A stretch of DNA of 64,000 bases from Patagioenas fasciata (taxonomy: Eukaryota > Chordata > Aves > Columbiformes > Columbidae). The stretch lies in assembly GCF_037038585.1 (NCBI RefSeq), contig NW_027288749.1, positions 20,001-84,000 on the forward strand, written 5' to 3'. The notes under the pieces were generated by a model that was given only the letters and a program-made list of their open reading frames with translations, searched no databases and had not been told where the DNA came from. Position 1 is the first letter of the stretch; each line of letters opens with the position of its first letter. Both the position numbers and the translations under genes were made by a program. This document shows positions 1 to 12,799 of the stretch, one piece after another.

Positions 1-3000
1 GTCCTTTGGGGCATTCCTGGGTACCCTCCTGAACTCTGGATCCATTGGGGCACTCCTGGGTCCCCTCCTGAACTCCTGGGTCCTTTGGGGCACTCCTGGT
101 CCCCCTCCTAAAATCCTGAATGGGTCCCCTCAGAACTCCTGGGTCCCCTCCTGAACTCCTGGGTGGGTCCCTCCTGAACTCCTGGGTCCTTTGGGGCACT
201 CCTGGTCCTTCTCCTGAACTATTGAATGGGTCCCTCCTGAACTCCTGAATGGGTCCCTCCTGAACTCCTGGGTCCCCTCCTGAAGTCCTGGGTGGGTCCC
301 GCCATGAAGTCCTGAGTGGGTCACTCCTGAACTCTTGGATCCCCTCCTCAACTCTGGATCCTTTGGGGCACTCCTGGGTCCCTCCTGAACTCTGGATCCT
401 TTGGGGCACTCCTGGGTCCCCTTCTGAACTCCTGGGTCCTTTGGGGCACTCCTGGGTCCGCTCCTGAACTCTTGGGTTACCCCCTGAACTCCTAGGTCCC
501 CTCCTGAATTCTTCAGTCCCTCCCTGAACTCCCGGTCCCCTCCTGAACTCCTGGGCGGGTCCCCTCCTGATCTCTTGGGTCCCCTCCTGAACTCTTGGGT
601 CCCTTGGGGCACTCCTGGGTCCCCTCCTGAACTCCTGGTTCCTTTGGGGCACTCCTGGACCCCTCCTGAACTCCTGAATGGGTCCCTCCTGAACTCCTGA
701 ATGCGTCCCCTCAGAACTCCTGGGTCCCCTCCTGAAGTCCTGGGTGAGTCCCGCCATGAAGTCCTGGGTGGGTCCTGCCATGAACTCCTGGGTGGGTCCC
801 TCCTGAACTCTTGGGTCCCACCCTGAACTCCTGGGTCCTTTGGGGCACTCCTGGTCCCCCTCCTGAAGTCCTGAATGGGTCCCTCCTGAACTCCTGAATG
901 CGTCCCCTCAGAACTCCTGGGTCCCCTCCTGAAGTCCTGGGTGGGTCCCGCCATGAAGTCCTGGGTGGGTCCCTCCTGAACTCTTGGGTCTCCTCCTGAA
1001 GTCTGGATCCTTTGGGGTACTCCTGTGTCCCCTCCTGAACTCTGGATCCTTTGGGGCACTCCTGGGTCCCCTCCTGAACTCCTGGGTGGGTCCCCTCCTG
1101 AACTCCTGGGTGAGTCCCCTCCTGAACTCCTGCGTTCCCCACTGAACGCCTGGGTCCTTTGGGGCACTCCTGGGTCCCCTCCTGAACTCCTGGGTCCTTT
1201 GAGGCACTCCTGGTCCCCCTCCTGAACTCCTGAATGGGTCCCCTCCTGAACTCCTGAATGGGTCCCCTCAGAACTCCTGGGTCCCCTCCTGAAGTCCTGG
1301 GTGGGTCCCGCCATGAAGTCCTGGGTGGGTCCCTCCTGAACTCTTGGGACCCCTCCTGAACCCTGGATCCTTTGGGGCACTCCTGGGTCCCCTCCTGAAC
1401 TCTGGATCCTTTGGGGCACTCCTGGGTTCCCCCCTGAACTCCTGGGTCCTTTGGGGCACTGCTGGGTCCCCTCCAGAACTCCTGGGTGGGTCCCTCCTGA
1501 ACTCCTGGGTGGGTCCCTCCTGATCTCTTGGGTGCCCTCCTGATCTCTTGGGTGCCCTCCTGATCTCTTGGGTGCCCTCCTGATCTCTTGGGTCCTTTGT
1601 AGCACTCTTGGGTCTCCTCAGAACTCCTGGGTTCCCCACTGAACTCTTGGGTCCTTTGGGGAACTCCTGGGTCCTCTCCTGAACTCCTGGGTTACCCCCT
1701 GAACTCCTGGGTCCCCTTCTGAATTTTTCAGTCCATCCCTGTACTCCGGGTCCCCTCCTGAACTCCTGGGCGGGTCCCCTCCTGAACTCTGGATCCTTTG
1801 GGGTACTCTTGGGTCCCCTCCTGAACTCCTGGGTCCTTTGGGGCACTCCTGGTCCCCTCCGGAACTCCTGAATGGGTCCCCACAGAACTCCTGGGTCCAC
1901 TCATCAAGTCCTGGGTGGGTCCCGCCATGAACTCCTGGGTGGGGCCCTGCTGAACTTTTGGGTCCCACCCTGAACTCCTGGGTTCTTTGGGGCACTCCTG
2001 GTCCCCCTCCTGAACTCCTGCATGGGTCCCTCCTGAACTCCTGGGTGGGTCCCTCCTGAACTCCTGGGTGGGTCCCTCCTGAACTCCTGGGTGGGTCCCT
2101 CCTGAACTCTGGATCCTTTGGGGCACTCCTGGGTCCACTCCTGAACTCTGGATCCTTTGGGGCACTCCCGGGTTCCCCCCTGAACTCCTGGGTCCTTTGG
2201 GGCACTGCTGGGTCCCCTCCGGAACTCCTGGGTGGGTCCCCTCCGGAACTCCTGGGTGGGTCCCCTCCTGACCTCCTGGGTCGTTTGGGGCACTCTTGGG
2301 TCCCCTAAGAACTCCTGGGACCCCCTCTGAACTCCTGGGTCCTTTGGGGCACTCCTGGGTCCCCTCCTGAACTCTGGATCCTTTGGGGCACTCCTGGGTC
2401 CCCTCCTAAGCTCTTGGGTCCTTTGGGGAACTCTTGGGTCCCCTCAGAACTCCTGGATTCACCCTTGAACCCCTGGGTCCTTTGGGGCACTCCTGGGTCT
2501 CCTCAGTACTCTTCGGTCCCCTCCTGAACTCCTGGGTCCTTTGGGGCACTCCTGGTCCCCCTCCTGAACTCCTGAATGGGTCCCCTCAGAACTCCTGGGT
2601 CCCCTCCTGAAGTCCTGGGTGGGTCCCTCCTGAACTCCTGGGTGGGTCCCTCCTGAACTTTTGGGTCCCACCCTGAACTCCTTGGTCCTTTGGGGCACTA
2701 CTGGTCCCCGTCCTGAACTATTGAATGGGTCCCTTCTGAACTCCTGAATGGGTCCCCTCAGAACTCCTGGATCCCCTCAGAAAGTCCTGGGTGGGTCCCG
2801 CCATGAAGTCCTGGGTGGGTCCCCTCCTGAACCCTGGATCCTTTGGGGCACTCCTGGGTCCCCTCCTGAACTCTGGATCCTTTGGGGCACTCCTGGGTCC
2901 CCTCCTGAACTCCTGGGCGGGTCCCCTCCTGAACTCCTGGGCGGGTCCCCTCCTGAACTCTGGATCCTTTGGGGCACTCTTGGGTCCCCTCCTGAACTCC

Positions 3001-3769
3001 TGGGTCTTTTGGGGCACTCCTGGGTCCCCTCCTGAACTCCTGAATGGTTCCCCTCAGAACTCCTGGGTCCCCTCCTCAAGTCCTGGGTGGGTCCCGCCAT
3101 GAACTCCTGGGTGGGTCCCTCCTGAACTCCTGCATGGGTCCCTCCTGAACTCTGGATCCTTTGGGGCACTCCTGGGTCCACTCCTGAACTCTGGATCCTT
3201 TGGGGCACTCCTGGGTTCCCCCCTGAACTCCTGGGTCCTTTGGGGCACTGCTGGGTCCCCTCCTGAACTCCTGGGTGGGTCCCCTCCTGAACTCCTGGGT
3301 GGGTCCCCTCCTGAACTCCTGGGTGGGTCCCCTCCTGAACTCCTGGGTGGGTCCCCTCCTGAACTCCTGGGTCCTTTGGGGCACTCTTGGGTTCCCTCCT
3401 GAACTCTTCGGTCCCCCACTGAACTCCTGGGTCCTTTGGGGCACTCCTGGTCCCCCGCCATGAACTCTTCTTTCCCCCACTGAACTCCTGGGTCCTTTGG
3501 GGCACTCCTGGTCCCCCTCCTGAACTCTTCGGTCCCCCACTGAACTCCTGGGTCCTTTGGGGCACTCCTGGGTCCCCTCCTGTACTCTGGATCCTTTGGG
3601 GCACTCGTGGGTCCCCTCCTAAGCTCTTGGGTCCTTTGGGGAACTCTTGGGTCCCCTCAGAACTCCTGGGTTCACCCCTGAACTCCTGGGTCCTTTGGGG
3701 CACTCCTGGGTCTCCTCAGTACTCTTGGGTTCCCCCCTGAACTCCTGGGTCCTTTGGGGCACTGCTGGG

Positions 3770-3957
3770 TCCCCTCCGGAACTCCTGGGTGAGTCCCCTC
3801 CGGAACTCCTGGGTGGGTCCCCTCCGGAACTCCTGGGTGGGTCCCCTCCCGAACTCCTGGGTGGGTCCCCTCCCGAACTCCTGGGTGGGTCCCCTCCCGA
3901 ACTCCTGGGTGGGTCCCCTCCCGAACTCCTGGGTGGGTCCCCTCCCGAACTCCTGGG
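3770..3957. repeat. Homogeneous 24-bp tract, about 8 units
   Basis: Uninterrupted 24-bp units (variant with GGGTGGG and CTCCCGAAC or CTCCGGAAC) inside the minisatellite. Equivalent tracts in related blocks have 9, 9 and 10 units, so this is a local copy-number variable. Confidence 0.85.
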
Positions 3958-4104
3958 TACTTTGGGGCACTCCTGGGTTCCCTGAGGACGCCTGGGTTCC
4001 CCCCTGAACTCCTGGGTCCTTTGGGGCATTCCTGTGTTCCCTCCTGAACTCTGGATCCTTTGAGGCACTCCTGGTCCCCCTCCTGAACTCCTGAATGGGT
4101 CCCC

Positions 4105-7100
4105 TCAGAACTCATGGTTCCCCTCCTGAACTCCTGGGTGGGTCCCTCCTGAACTCCTGGGTGGGTCCCTCCTGAACTCCTTGGTCGTTTGGGGCACTCC
4201 TGGTCCCCCTCCTGAACTATTGAATGGGTCCCTCCTGAACTCCTGAATGGGTCCCCTCAGAACTCCTGGGTCCCCTCCTGAAGTCCTGGGTGGGTCCCGC
4301 CATGAAGTCCTGGGTGGGTCCCTCCTGAACTCTTGGGTCCCCTCCTGAACCCTGGATCCTTTGGGGCACTCCTGGGTTCCCCCCTGAACTCCTGGGTCCC
4401 TTGGGGCACTGCTGGGTCCCCTCCAGAACTCCTGGGTGGGTCCCTCCTGAACTCCTGAGTGGGTCCCTCCTGATCTCTTGGGTCCTTTGTGGCACTCTTG
4501 GCTCTCCTCAGAACTCCTGGGTTCGCCACTGAACTCCTGGGTCCTTTGGGGCACTCCTGGGTCCACTCCTGAACTCCTGGGTTACCCCCTGAACTCCTGG
4601 GTCCCCTCCTGAACTCCTGGGCGGGTCCCCTCCTGAACTCTGGATCCTTTGGGGCACTCTTGGGTCCCCTCCTGAACTCCTGGGTCCTTTGGGGCACTCC
4701 TGGTCCCCCTCCTGAACTCCTGCATGGGTCCCTCCTGAACTCCTGCATGGGTCCCTCCTGAACTCCTGCATGGGTCCCTCCTGAACTCTGGATCCCTTGG
4801 GGCACTCCTGGGTCCACTCCTGAACTCTGGATCCTTTGGGGCTCTCCTGGGTTCCCCCCTGAACTCCTGGGTCCTTTGGGGCACTGCTGGGTCCCCTCCT
4901 GAACTCCTGGGTGGGTCCCCTCCTGAACTCCTGGGTGGGTATCCTCCTGAACTCCTGGGTCCTTTGGGGCACTCTTGGGTTCCCTCAGAACTCCTGGGTT
5001 CCCCACTGAACTCCTGGGTCATTTGGGGCACTCCTGGTGCCCTCCTGAACTCTTCGGTCCCCCACTGAACTCCTGGGTCCTTTGGGGCACTCCTGGGTCC
5101 CCTCCTGTACTCTGGATCCTTTGGGGCACTCGTGGGTCCCCTCCTACGCTCTTGGGTCCTTTGGGGAACTCTTGGGTCCCCTCAGAACTCCTGGGTTCAC
5201 CCCTGAACTCCTGGGTCCTTTGGGGCACTCCTGGGTCTCCTCAGTACTCTTGGGTTCCCCCCTGAACTCCTGGGTCCTTTGGGGCACTGCTGGGTCCCCT
5301 CCGGAACTCCTGGGTGGGTCCCCTCCGGAACTCCTGGGTGGGTCCCCTCCTGATCTCTTGGGTGCCCTACTGATCTCTTGGGTCCTTTGGGGCACTCTTG
5401 AGTCTCCTCAGAACTCCTGGGTCCTTTGGGGCACTCCTGGGTCCTTTGGGGCACTCCTGGGTCCTTTGGGGCACTCCTGGGTCCGCTCCTGAACTCCTGG
5501 GTTACCCCCTGAACTCCTAGGTCCCCTCCTGAATTCTTCAGTCCCTCCCTGAACTCTTGGGCGGGTGCCCTCCTGAACTCCTGGGCGGGTGCCCTCCTGA
5601 ACTCCTGGGCGGGTGCCCTCCTGAACTCTGGATCCTTTGGGGCACTCTTGGGTCCTCTCCTGAACTCCTGGGTCCTTTGGGGCACTCCTGGGTCCCCTCC
5701 TGAACTACTGAATGGGTCCCCTCAGAACTCCTGGGTCCCCTCCTCAAGTACTGGGTGGGTCCCTCCTGAACTTTTGGGTCCCACCCTGAACTCCTGGGTC
5801 CTTTGGGGCACTCCTGGTCCCCCTCCTGAACTCCTGAATGGGTCCCTCCTGAATTCCTTAATGGGTCCCCTCAGAACTCCTGGGTCCCCTCCTGAAGTCC
5901 TGGGTGGGTCCCTCCTGAACTCTTGAGTCCCCTCCTGAACTCTGGATCCTTTCGGGCACTCCTGGTTCCCCTCCTGAACTCTGGATCCTTTGGGGCACTC
6001 CTGGTTCCCCTCCTGAACTCTGGATCCTTTGGGGCACTCCTGGGTCCCCTCCTAAGCTCTTGGGTCCTTTGGGGAACTCTTGGGTCCCCTCAGAACTCCT
6101 GGCTTCACCACTAAACTCCTGGGTCCTTTGGGGCACTCCTGGGTCCCCTCAGAACGCCTGGGTTCCCCCCTGAACTCCTGGGTCCTTTGGGGCATTCCTG
6201 GGTCCCCTCCTGAACTCTGGATCCTTTGGGGCACTCCTGATCCCCCTCCTGAACTCCTGAATGGGTCCCCTCAGAACTCATGGGTCCCCTCCTGAAGTCC
6301 TGGGTGGGTCCCTCCTGAACTCCTGGGTGGGTCCCTCCTGAACTTTTGGGTCCCACCCTAAACTCCTGGGTCCTTTGGGGCACTCCTGGTCTCCCTCCTG
6401 AACTCCTGGGTGGGTCCCTCCTGAACTCCTGGGTGGGTCCCTCCTGAACTCCTGGGTGGGTCCCTCCTGAACTCCTGGGTCCTTTGGGGCATTCCTGGGT
6501 CCCCTCCTGAACCCTGGATCCTTTGGGGCACTCCTGGGTCCTTTGGGGCACTGCTGGGTCCCCACCTGAACTCCTGGTTGGGTCCCTCCTGATCTCTTGG
6601 GTGCCCTCCTGATCACTTGGGTGCCCTCCTGATCACTTGGGTCCTTTGGGGCACTCTTGGGTCCCCTCAGAACTCCTGGGTTCCCCACTGAACTCCTGGG
6701 TCCTTTGGGGCACTCCTGGTCCCCCTCCTGAACTCTTTGGTCCCCCACTGAACTCCTGGGTCCTTTGGGGCACTGCTGGGTCCCCTCCTGAACTCTTGGG
6801 TCCCCTCCTGAACTCTGGATCCTTTGGGGCACTCCTGGGTCCCCACCTAAGCTCTTGGGTCCTTTGGGGAACTCTTGCGTCCCCTCAGAACTCCTGGGTT
6901 CACCCCTGAACTCCTAGGTCCTTTGGGGCACTTCTGGGTCTCCTCAGTACTCTTGGGTTCCCCCCTGAACTCTTGGGTCCTTTGGGGCACTGCTGGGTCC
7001 CCTCTTGAACTCCTGGGTGGGTCCCCTCTTGAACTCCTGGGTGGGTCCCTCCCGAACTCTTGGGTACTTTGGGGCACTCCTGGGTTCCCTCAGAACGGAC

Positions 7101-7900
7101 GGGTTCCGCCCTGAACTCCTGGGTCCTTTGGGGCATTCCTGGGTCCTCTCCTGAACTCTGGATCCTTTGGGGCACTCCTGGGTCCCCTCCTGAACTCCTG
7201 GGTCCTTTGGGGCACTCCTGGGTCCTCTCCTGAACTCCTGGGTCCGCTCCTGAACGCTTGGGTTACCCCCTGAACTCCTAAGTCCCCTCTTGAATTCTTC
7301 AGTCCCTCCCTGAACTCCTGGGCGGGTCCCTCCTGAACTCCTGGGCGGGTCCCTCCTGAACTCCTGGGCGGGTCCCCTCCTGAACTCTTGGGTCCTTTGG
7401 GGCACTTCTGGGTCCCCTCCTGAACTCCTGAATGGGTCCCTCCTGAACTCCTGGGTCCCCTCCTGAAGTCCTGGGTGGGTACCGCCATGAAGTCCTGGGT
7501 GGGTCCCTCCTGAATTCTTGGGTCCCCTCCGGAACTCTGTATCCTTTTGGGCACACCTGGGTCCCCTCCTGAACTCTGGATCCTTTGGGGCACTCCTGGG
7601 TTCCCCCCTGAACTCCTGGGTCCTTTGGGGCACTGCTGGGTCCCCTCCTGAACTCCTGGGTGGGTCCCCTCCTGAACTCCTGGGTGGGTCCCCTCCTGAA
7701 CTCCTGGGTCCTTTGGGTCACTCTTGGGTCCCCTCAGAACTCCTGGGTTCCCCACTGAACTCCTGGGTCCTTTGGGGCACTCCTGGGTCCCCCTCTAAGC
7801 TCTTGGGTCCCTTGGGGAACTCTTGGGTCCCCTCAGAACTCCTGGGTTCACCCCTGAACTCCTGGGTCCTTTGGGGCACTCCTGGTCCCCCTCCTGAACT
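4105..7900. repeat. Higher-order block, copy A (third copy of the B/C block)
   Basis: Variants in this stretch occur in the same order as in the blocks starting near 20,250 and 29,320, including the CGGGTGCCC tract near 5,560, the CTTCACCACTAAACTCC variant near 6,103 and the AACGGACGG variant near 7,092. It differs from B and C by local unit gains and by an extra stretch near 6,420-6,900, so it is the more diverged copy. Confidence 0.65.
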
Positions 7901-10900
7901 ATTGAATGGGTCCCTTCTGAACTCCTGAATGGGTCCCTCCTGAACTCCTGGGTCACCTCAGAACTCCAGGGTCCCCTCCTGAAATCCTGGGTGGGTCCCG
8001 CCATGAAGTCCTGGGTGCGTCCCCTCCTGAACTCCTGGGTCCTTTGGGGCACTCTTGGGTCCCCTCAGAACTCCTGGGTTCCCCACTGAACTCCTGGGTC
8101 ATTTGGGGCACTCCTGGTCCCCCTCCTGAACTCTTCGGTCCCCCACTGAACTCCTGGGTCCTTTGGGGCACTCCTGGGTCCCCTCCTGAACTCTGGATCC
8201 TTTGGGGCACTCCTGGGTTCCCTCCTAAGCTCTTGGGTCCTTTGGGGAACTCTTGGGTCCCCTCAGAACTCCTGGGTCCTTTGGGGCATTCCTGGGTCTC
8301 CTCAGTACTCTTGGGTTCCCGCCTGAACTGCTGGGTCCTTTGGGGTACTGCTGGGTCCCCTCCCGAACTCCTGGGTGGGTCCCCCCCGAACTCTTGGGTA
8401 CTTTGGGGCACTCCTGGGTCCCCTCCTGAACTCCTGGGTCCCCTCCGAACTCCTGTGTTCCCCCCTGAACTCTTGGGTCCTTTGGGGCACTGCTGGTTCT
8501 CCTCCTGAACTCCTGGGTGGGTCCCGTCCTGAACTCTGAATCCTTTGGGGCACTCTTGGGTCCCCTCCTGAACTCTTGGGTCCCCTCAGAACTTTTGGGT
8601 TCCCCCCTGAACTCCTGGGTCCTTTGGGGTACTCCTGGGTCCCCTCCTGAACTCTTGGGTACTCTCCTGAACTCTGGATCCTTTGGGGCACTCCTGGGTC
8701 CCCTACTGAACTCCTGGGTCCTTTGGGGCACTCCTGGGTCCGCTCCTGAACTCTTGGGTTACCCCCTGAACTCCTAGGTCCCCTCCTGAATTCTTCAGTC
8801 CCTCCCTGAACTCCTGGGCGGGTCCCTCCTGAACTCCTGGGCGGGTCCCTCCTGAAGTCCTGGGCGGGTCCCCTCCTGAACTCTTGGGTCCTTTGGGGCA
8901 CTTCTGGGTCCCCTCCTGAACTCCTGAATGGGTCCCTCCTGAACTCCTGGGTCCCCTCCTGAAGTCCTGGGTGGGTACCGCCATGAAGTCCTGGGTGGGT
9001 CCCTCCTGAATTCTTGGGTCCCCTCCGGAACTCTGTATCCTTTTGGGCACACCTGGGTCCCCTCCTGAACTCTGGATCCTTTGGGGCACTCCTGGGTTCC
9101 CCCCTGAACTCCTGGGTCCTTTGGGGCACTGCTGGGTCCCCTCCTGAACTCCTGGGTGGGTCCCCTCCTGAACTCCTGGGTGGGTCCCCTCCTGAACTCC
9201 TGGGTGGGTCCCCTCCTGAACTCCTGGGTCCTTTGGGTCACTCTTGGGTCCCCTCAGAACTCCTGGGTTCCCCACTGAACTCCTGGGTCCTTTGGGGCAC
9301 TCCTGGGTCCCCCTCTAAGCTCTTGGGTCCCTTGGGGAACTCTTGGGTCCCCTCAGAACTCCTGGGTTCACCCCTGAACTCCTGGGTCCTTTGGGGCACT
9401 CCTGGTCCCCCTCCTGAACTATTGAATGGGTCCCTTCTGAACTCCTGAATGGGTCCCTCCTGAACTCCTGGGTCACCTCAGAACTCCAGGGTCCCCTCCT
9501 GAAGTCCTGGGTGGGTCCCGCCATGAAGTCCTGGGTGCGTCCCCTCCTGAACTCCTGGGTCCTTTGGGGCACTCTTGGGTCCCCTCAGAACTCCTGGGTT
9601 CCCCACTGAACTCCTGGGTCATTTGGGGCACTCCTGGTCCCCCTCCTGAACTCTTCGGTCCCCCACTGAACTCCTGGGTCCTTTGGGGCACTCCTGGGTC
9701 CCCTCCTGAACTCTGGATCCTTTGGGGCACTCCTGGGTCCCCCTCTAAGCTCTTGGGTCCCTTGGGGATCTCTTGGGTCCCCTCAGAACTCCTGGGTTCA
9801 CCCCTGAACTCCTGGGTCCTTTGGGGCACTCCTGGTCCCCCTCCTGAACTATTGAATGGGTCCCTTCTGAACTCCTGAATGGGTCCCTCCTGAACTCCTG
9901 GGTCACCTCAGAACTCCAGGGTCCCCTCCTGAAGTCCTGGGTGGGTCCCGCCATGAAGTCCTGGGTGCGTCCCCTCCTGAACTCCTGGGTCCTTTGGGGC
10001 ACTCTTGGGTCCCCTCAGAACTCCTGGGTTCCCCACTGAACTCCTGGGTCATTTGGGGCACTCCTGGTCCCCCTCCTGAACTCTTCGGTCCCCCACTGAA
10101 CTCCTGGGTCCTTTGGGGCACTCCTGGGTCCCCTCCTGAACTCTGGATCCTTTGGGGCACTCCTGGGTTCCCTCCTAAGCTCTTGGGTCCTTTGGGGAAC
10201 TCTTGGGTCCCCTCAGAACTCCTGGGTCCTTTGGGGCATTCCTGGGTCTCCTCAGTACTCTTGGGTTCCCCCCTGAACTGCTGGGTCCTTTGGGGTACTG
10301 CTGGGTCCCCTCCCGAACTCCTGGGTGGGTCCCCCCCGAACTCTTGGGTACTTTGGGGCACTCCTGGGTCCCCTCCTGAACTCCTGGGTCCCCTCCGAAC
10401 TCCTGTGTTCCCCCCTGAACTCTTGGGTCCTTTGGGGCACTGCTGGTTCTCCTCCTGAACTCCTGGGTGGGTCCCGTCCTGAACTCTGAATCCTTTGGGG
10501 CACTCTTGGGTCCCCTCCTGAACTCTTGGGTCCCCTCAGAACTTTTGGGTTCCCCCCTGAACTCCTGGGTCCTTTGGGGTACTCCTGGGTCCCCTCCTGA
10601 ACTCTTGGGTCCTCTCCTGAACTCTGGATCCTTTGGGGCACTCCTGGGTCCCCTACTGAACTCCTGGGTCCTTTGGGGCACTCCTGGGTCCGCTCCTGAA
10701 CTCTTGGGTTACCCCCTGAACTCCTAGGTCCCCTCCTGAATTCTTCAGTCCCTCCCTGAACTCCTGGGCGGGTCCCTCCTGAACTCCTGGGCGGGTCCCT
10801 CCTGAACTCCTGGGCGGGTCCCCTCCTGAACTCTTGGGTCCTTTGGGGCACTTCTGGGTCCCCTCCTGAACTCCTGAATGGGTCCCTCCTGAACTCCTGG

Positions 10901-12799
10901 GTCCCCTCCTGAAGTCCTGGGTGGGTACCGCCATGAAGTCCTGGGTGGGTCCCTCCTGAATTCTTGGGTCCCCTCCGGAACTCTGTATCCTTTTGGGCAC
11001 ACCTGGGTCCCCTCCTGAACTCTGGATCCTTTGGGGCACTCCTGGGTTCCCCCCTGAACTCCTGGGTCCTTTGGGGCACTGCTGGGTCCCCTCCTGAACT
11101 CCTGGGTGGGTCCCCTCCTGAACTCCTGGGTGGGTCCCCTCCTGAACTCCTGGGTCCTTTGGGTCACTCTTGGGTCCCCTCAGAACTCCTGGGTTCCCCA
11201 CTGAACTCCTGGGTCCTTTGGGGCACTCCTGGGTCCCCCTCTAAGCTCTTGGGTCCCTTGGGGAACTCTTGGGTCCCCTCAGAACTCCTGGGTTCACCCC
11301 TGAACTCCTGGGTCCTTTGGGGCACTCCTGGTCCCCCTCCTGAACTATTGAATGGGTCCCTTCTGAACTCCTGAATGGGTCCCTCCTGAACTCCTGGGTC
11401 ACCTCAGAACTCCAGGGTCCCCTCCTGAAGTCCTGGGTGGGTCCCGCCATGAAGTCCTGGGTGCGTCCCCTCCTGAACTCCTGGGTCCTTTGGGGCACTC
11501 CTGGGTCCCCCTCTAAGCTCTTGGGTCCCTTGGGGAACTCTTGGGTCCCCTCAGAACTCCTGGGTTCACCCCTGAACTCCTGGGTCCTTTGGGGCACTCC
11601 TGGTCCCCCTCCTGAACTATTGAATGGGTCCCTCCTGAACTCCTGAATGGGTCCCTCCTGAACTCCTGGGTCCCCTCCTGAAGTCCTGGGTGGGTACCGC
11701 CATGAAGTCCTGGGTGGGTCCCTCCTGAATTCTTGGGTCCCCTCCGGAACTCTGTATCCTTTTGGGCACACCTGGGTCCCCTCCTGAACTCTGGATCCTT
11801 TGGGGCACTCCTGGGTTCCCCCCTGAACTCCTGGGTCCTTTGGGGCACTGCTGGGTCCCCTCCTGAACTCCTGGGTGGGTCCCCTCCTGAACTCCTGGGT
11901 GGGTCCCCTCCTGAACTCCTGGGTGGGTCCCCTCCTGAACTCCTGGGTGGGTCCCCTCCTGAACTCCTGGGTGGGTCCCCTCCTGAACTCCTGGGTCCTT
12001 TGGGTCACTCTTGGGTCCCCTCAGAACTCCTGGGTTCCCCACTGAACTCCTGGGTCCTTTGGGGCACTCCTGGGTCCCCCTCTAAGCTCTTGGGTCCCTT
12101 GGGGAACTCTTGGGTCCCCTCAGAACTCCTGGGTTCACCCCTGAACTCCTGGGTCCTTTGGGGCACTCCTGGTCCCCCTCCTGAACTATTGAATGGGTCC
12201 CTTCTGAACTCCTGAATGGGTCCCTCCTGAACTCCTGGGTCACCTCAGAACTCCAGGGTCCCCTCCTGAAATCCTGGGTGGGTCCCGCCATGAAGTCCTG
12301 GGTGCGTCCCCTCCTGAACTCCTGGGTCCTTTGGGGCACTCTTGGGTCCCCTCAGAACTCCTGGGTTCCCCACTGAACTCCTGGGTCATTTGGGGCACTC
12401 CTGGTCCCCCTCCTGAACTCTTCGGTCCCCCACTGAACTCCTGGGTCCTTTGGGGCACTCCTGGGTCCCCTCCTGAACTCTGGATCCTTTGGGGCACTCC
12501 TGGGTTCCCTCCTAAGCTCTTGGGTCCTTTGGGGAACTCTTGGGTCCCCTCAGAACTCCTGGGTCCTTTGGGGCATTCCTGGGTCTCCTCAGTACTCTTG
12601 GGTTCCCCCCTGAACTGCTGGGTCCTTTGGGGTACTGCTGGGTCCCCTCCCGAACTCCTGGGTGGGTCCCCCCCGAACTCTTGGGTACTTTGGGCAACTT
12701 CTGGGTCCCCTCCTGAACTCCTGGGTCCCCTCCGAACTCCTGTGTTCCCCCCTGAACTCTTGGGTCCTTTGGGGCACTGCTGGGTCTCCTCCTGAACTC

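Noticed and set aside
130..1605. Long minus-strand frame (491 codons) and more than a hundred similar frames through 35.8 kb
   Set aside because: They are translations of the 20-24-bp repeat, overlap each other in several frames on both strands, mostly lack sensible starts, and follow unit composition rather than any protein family.
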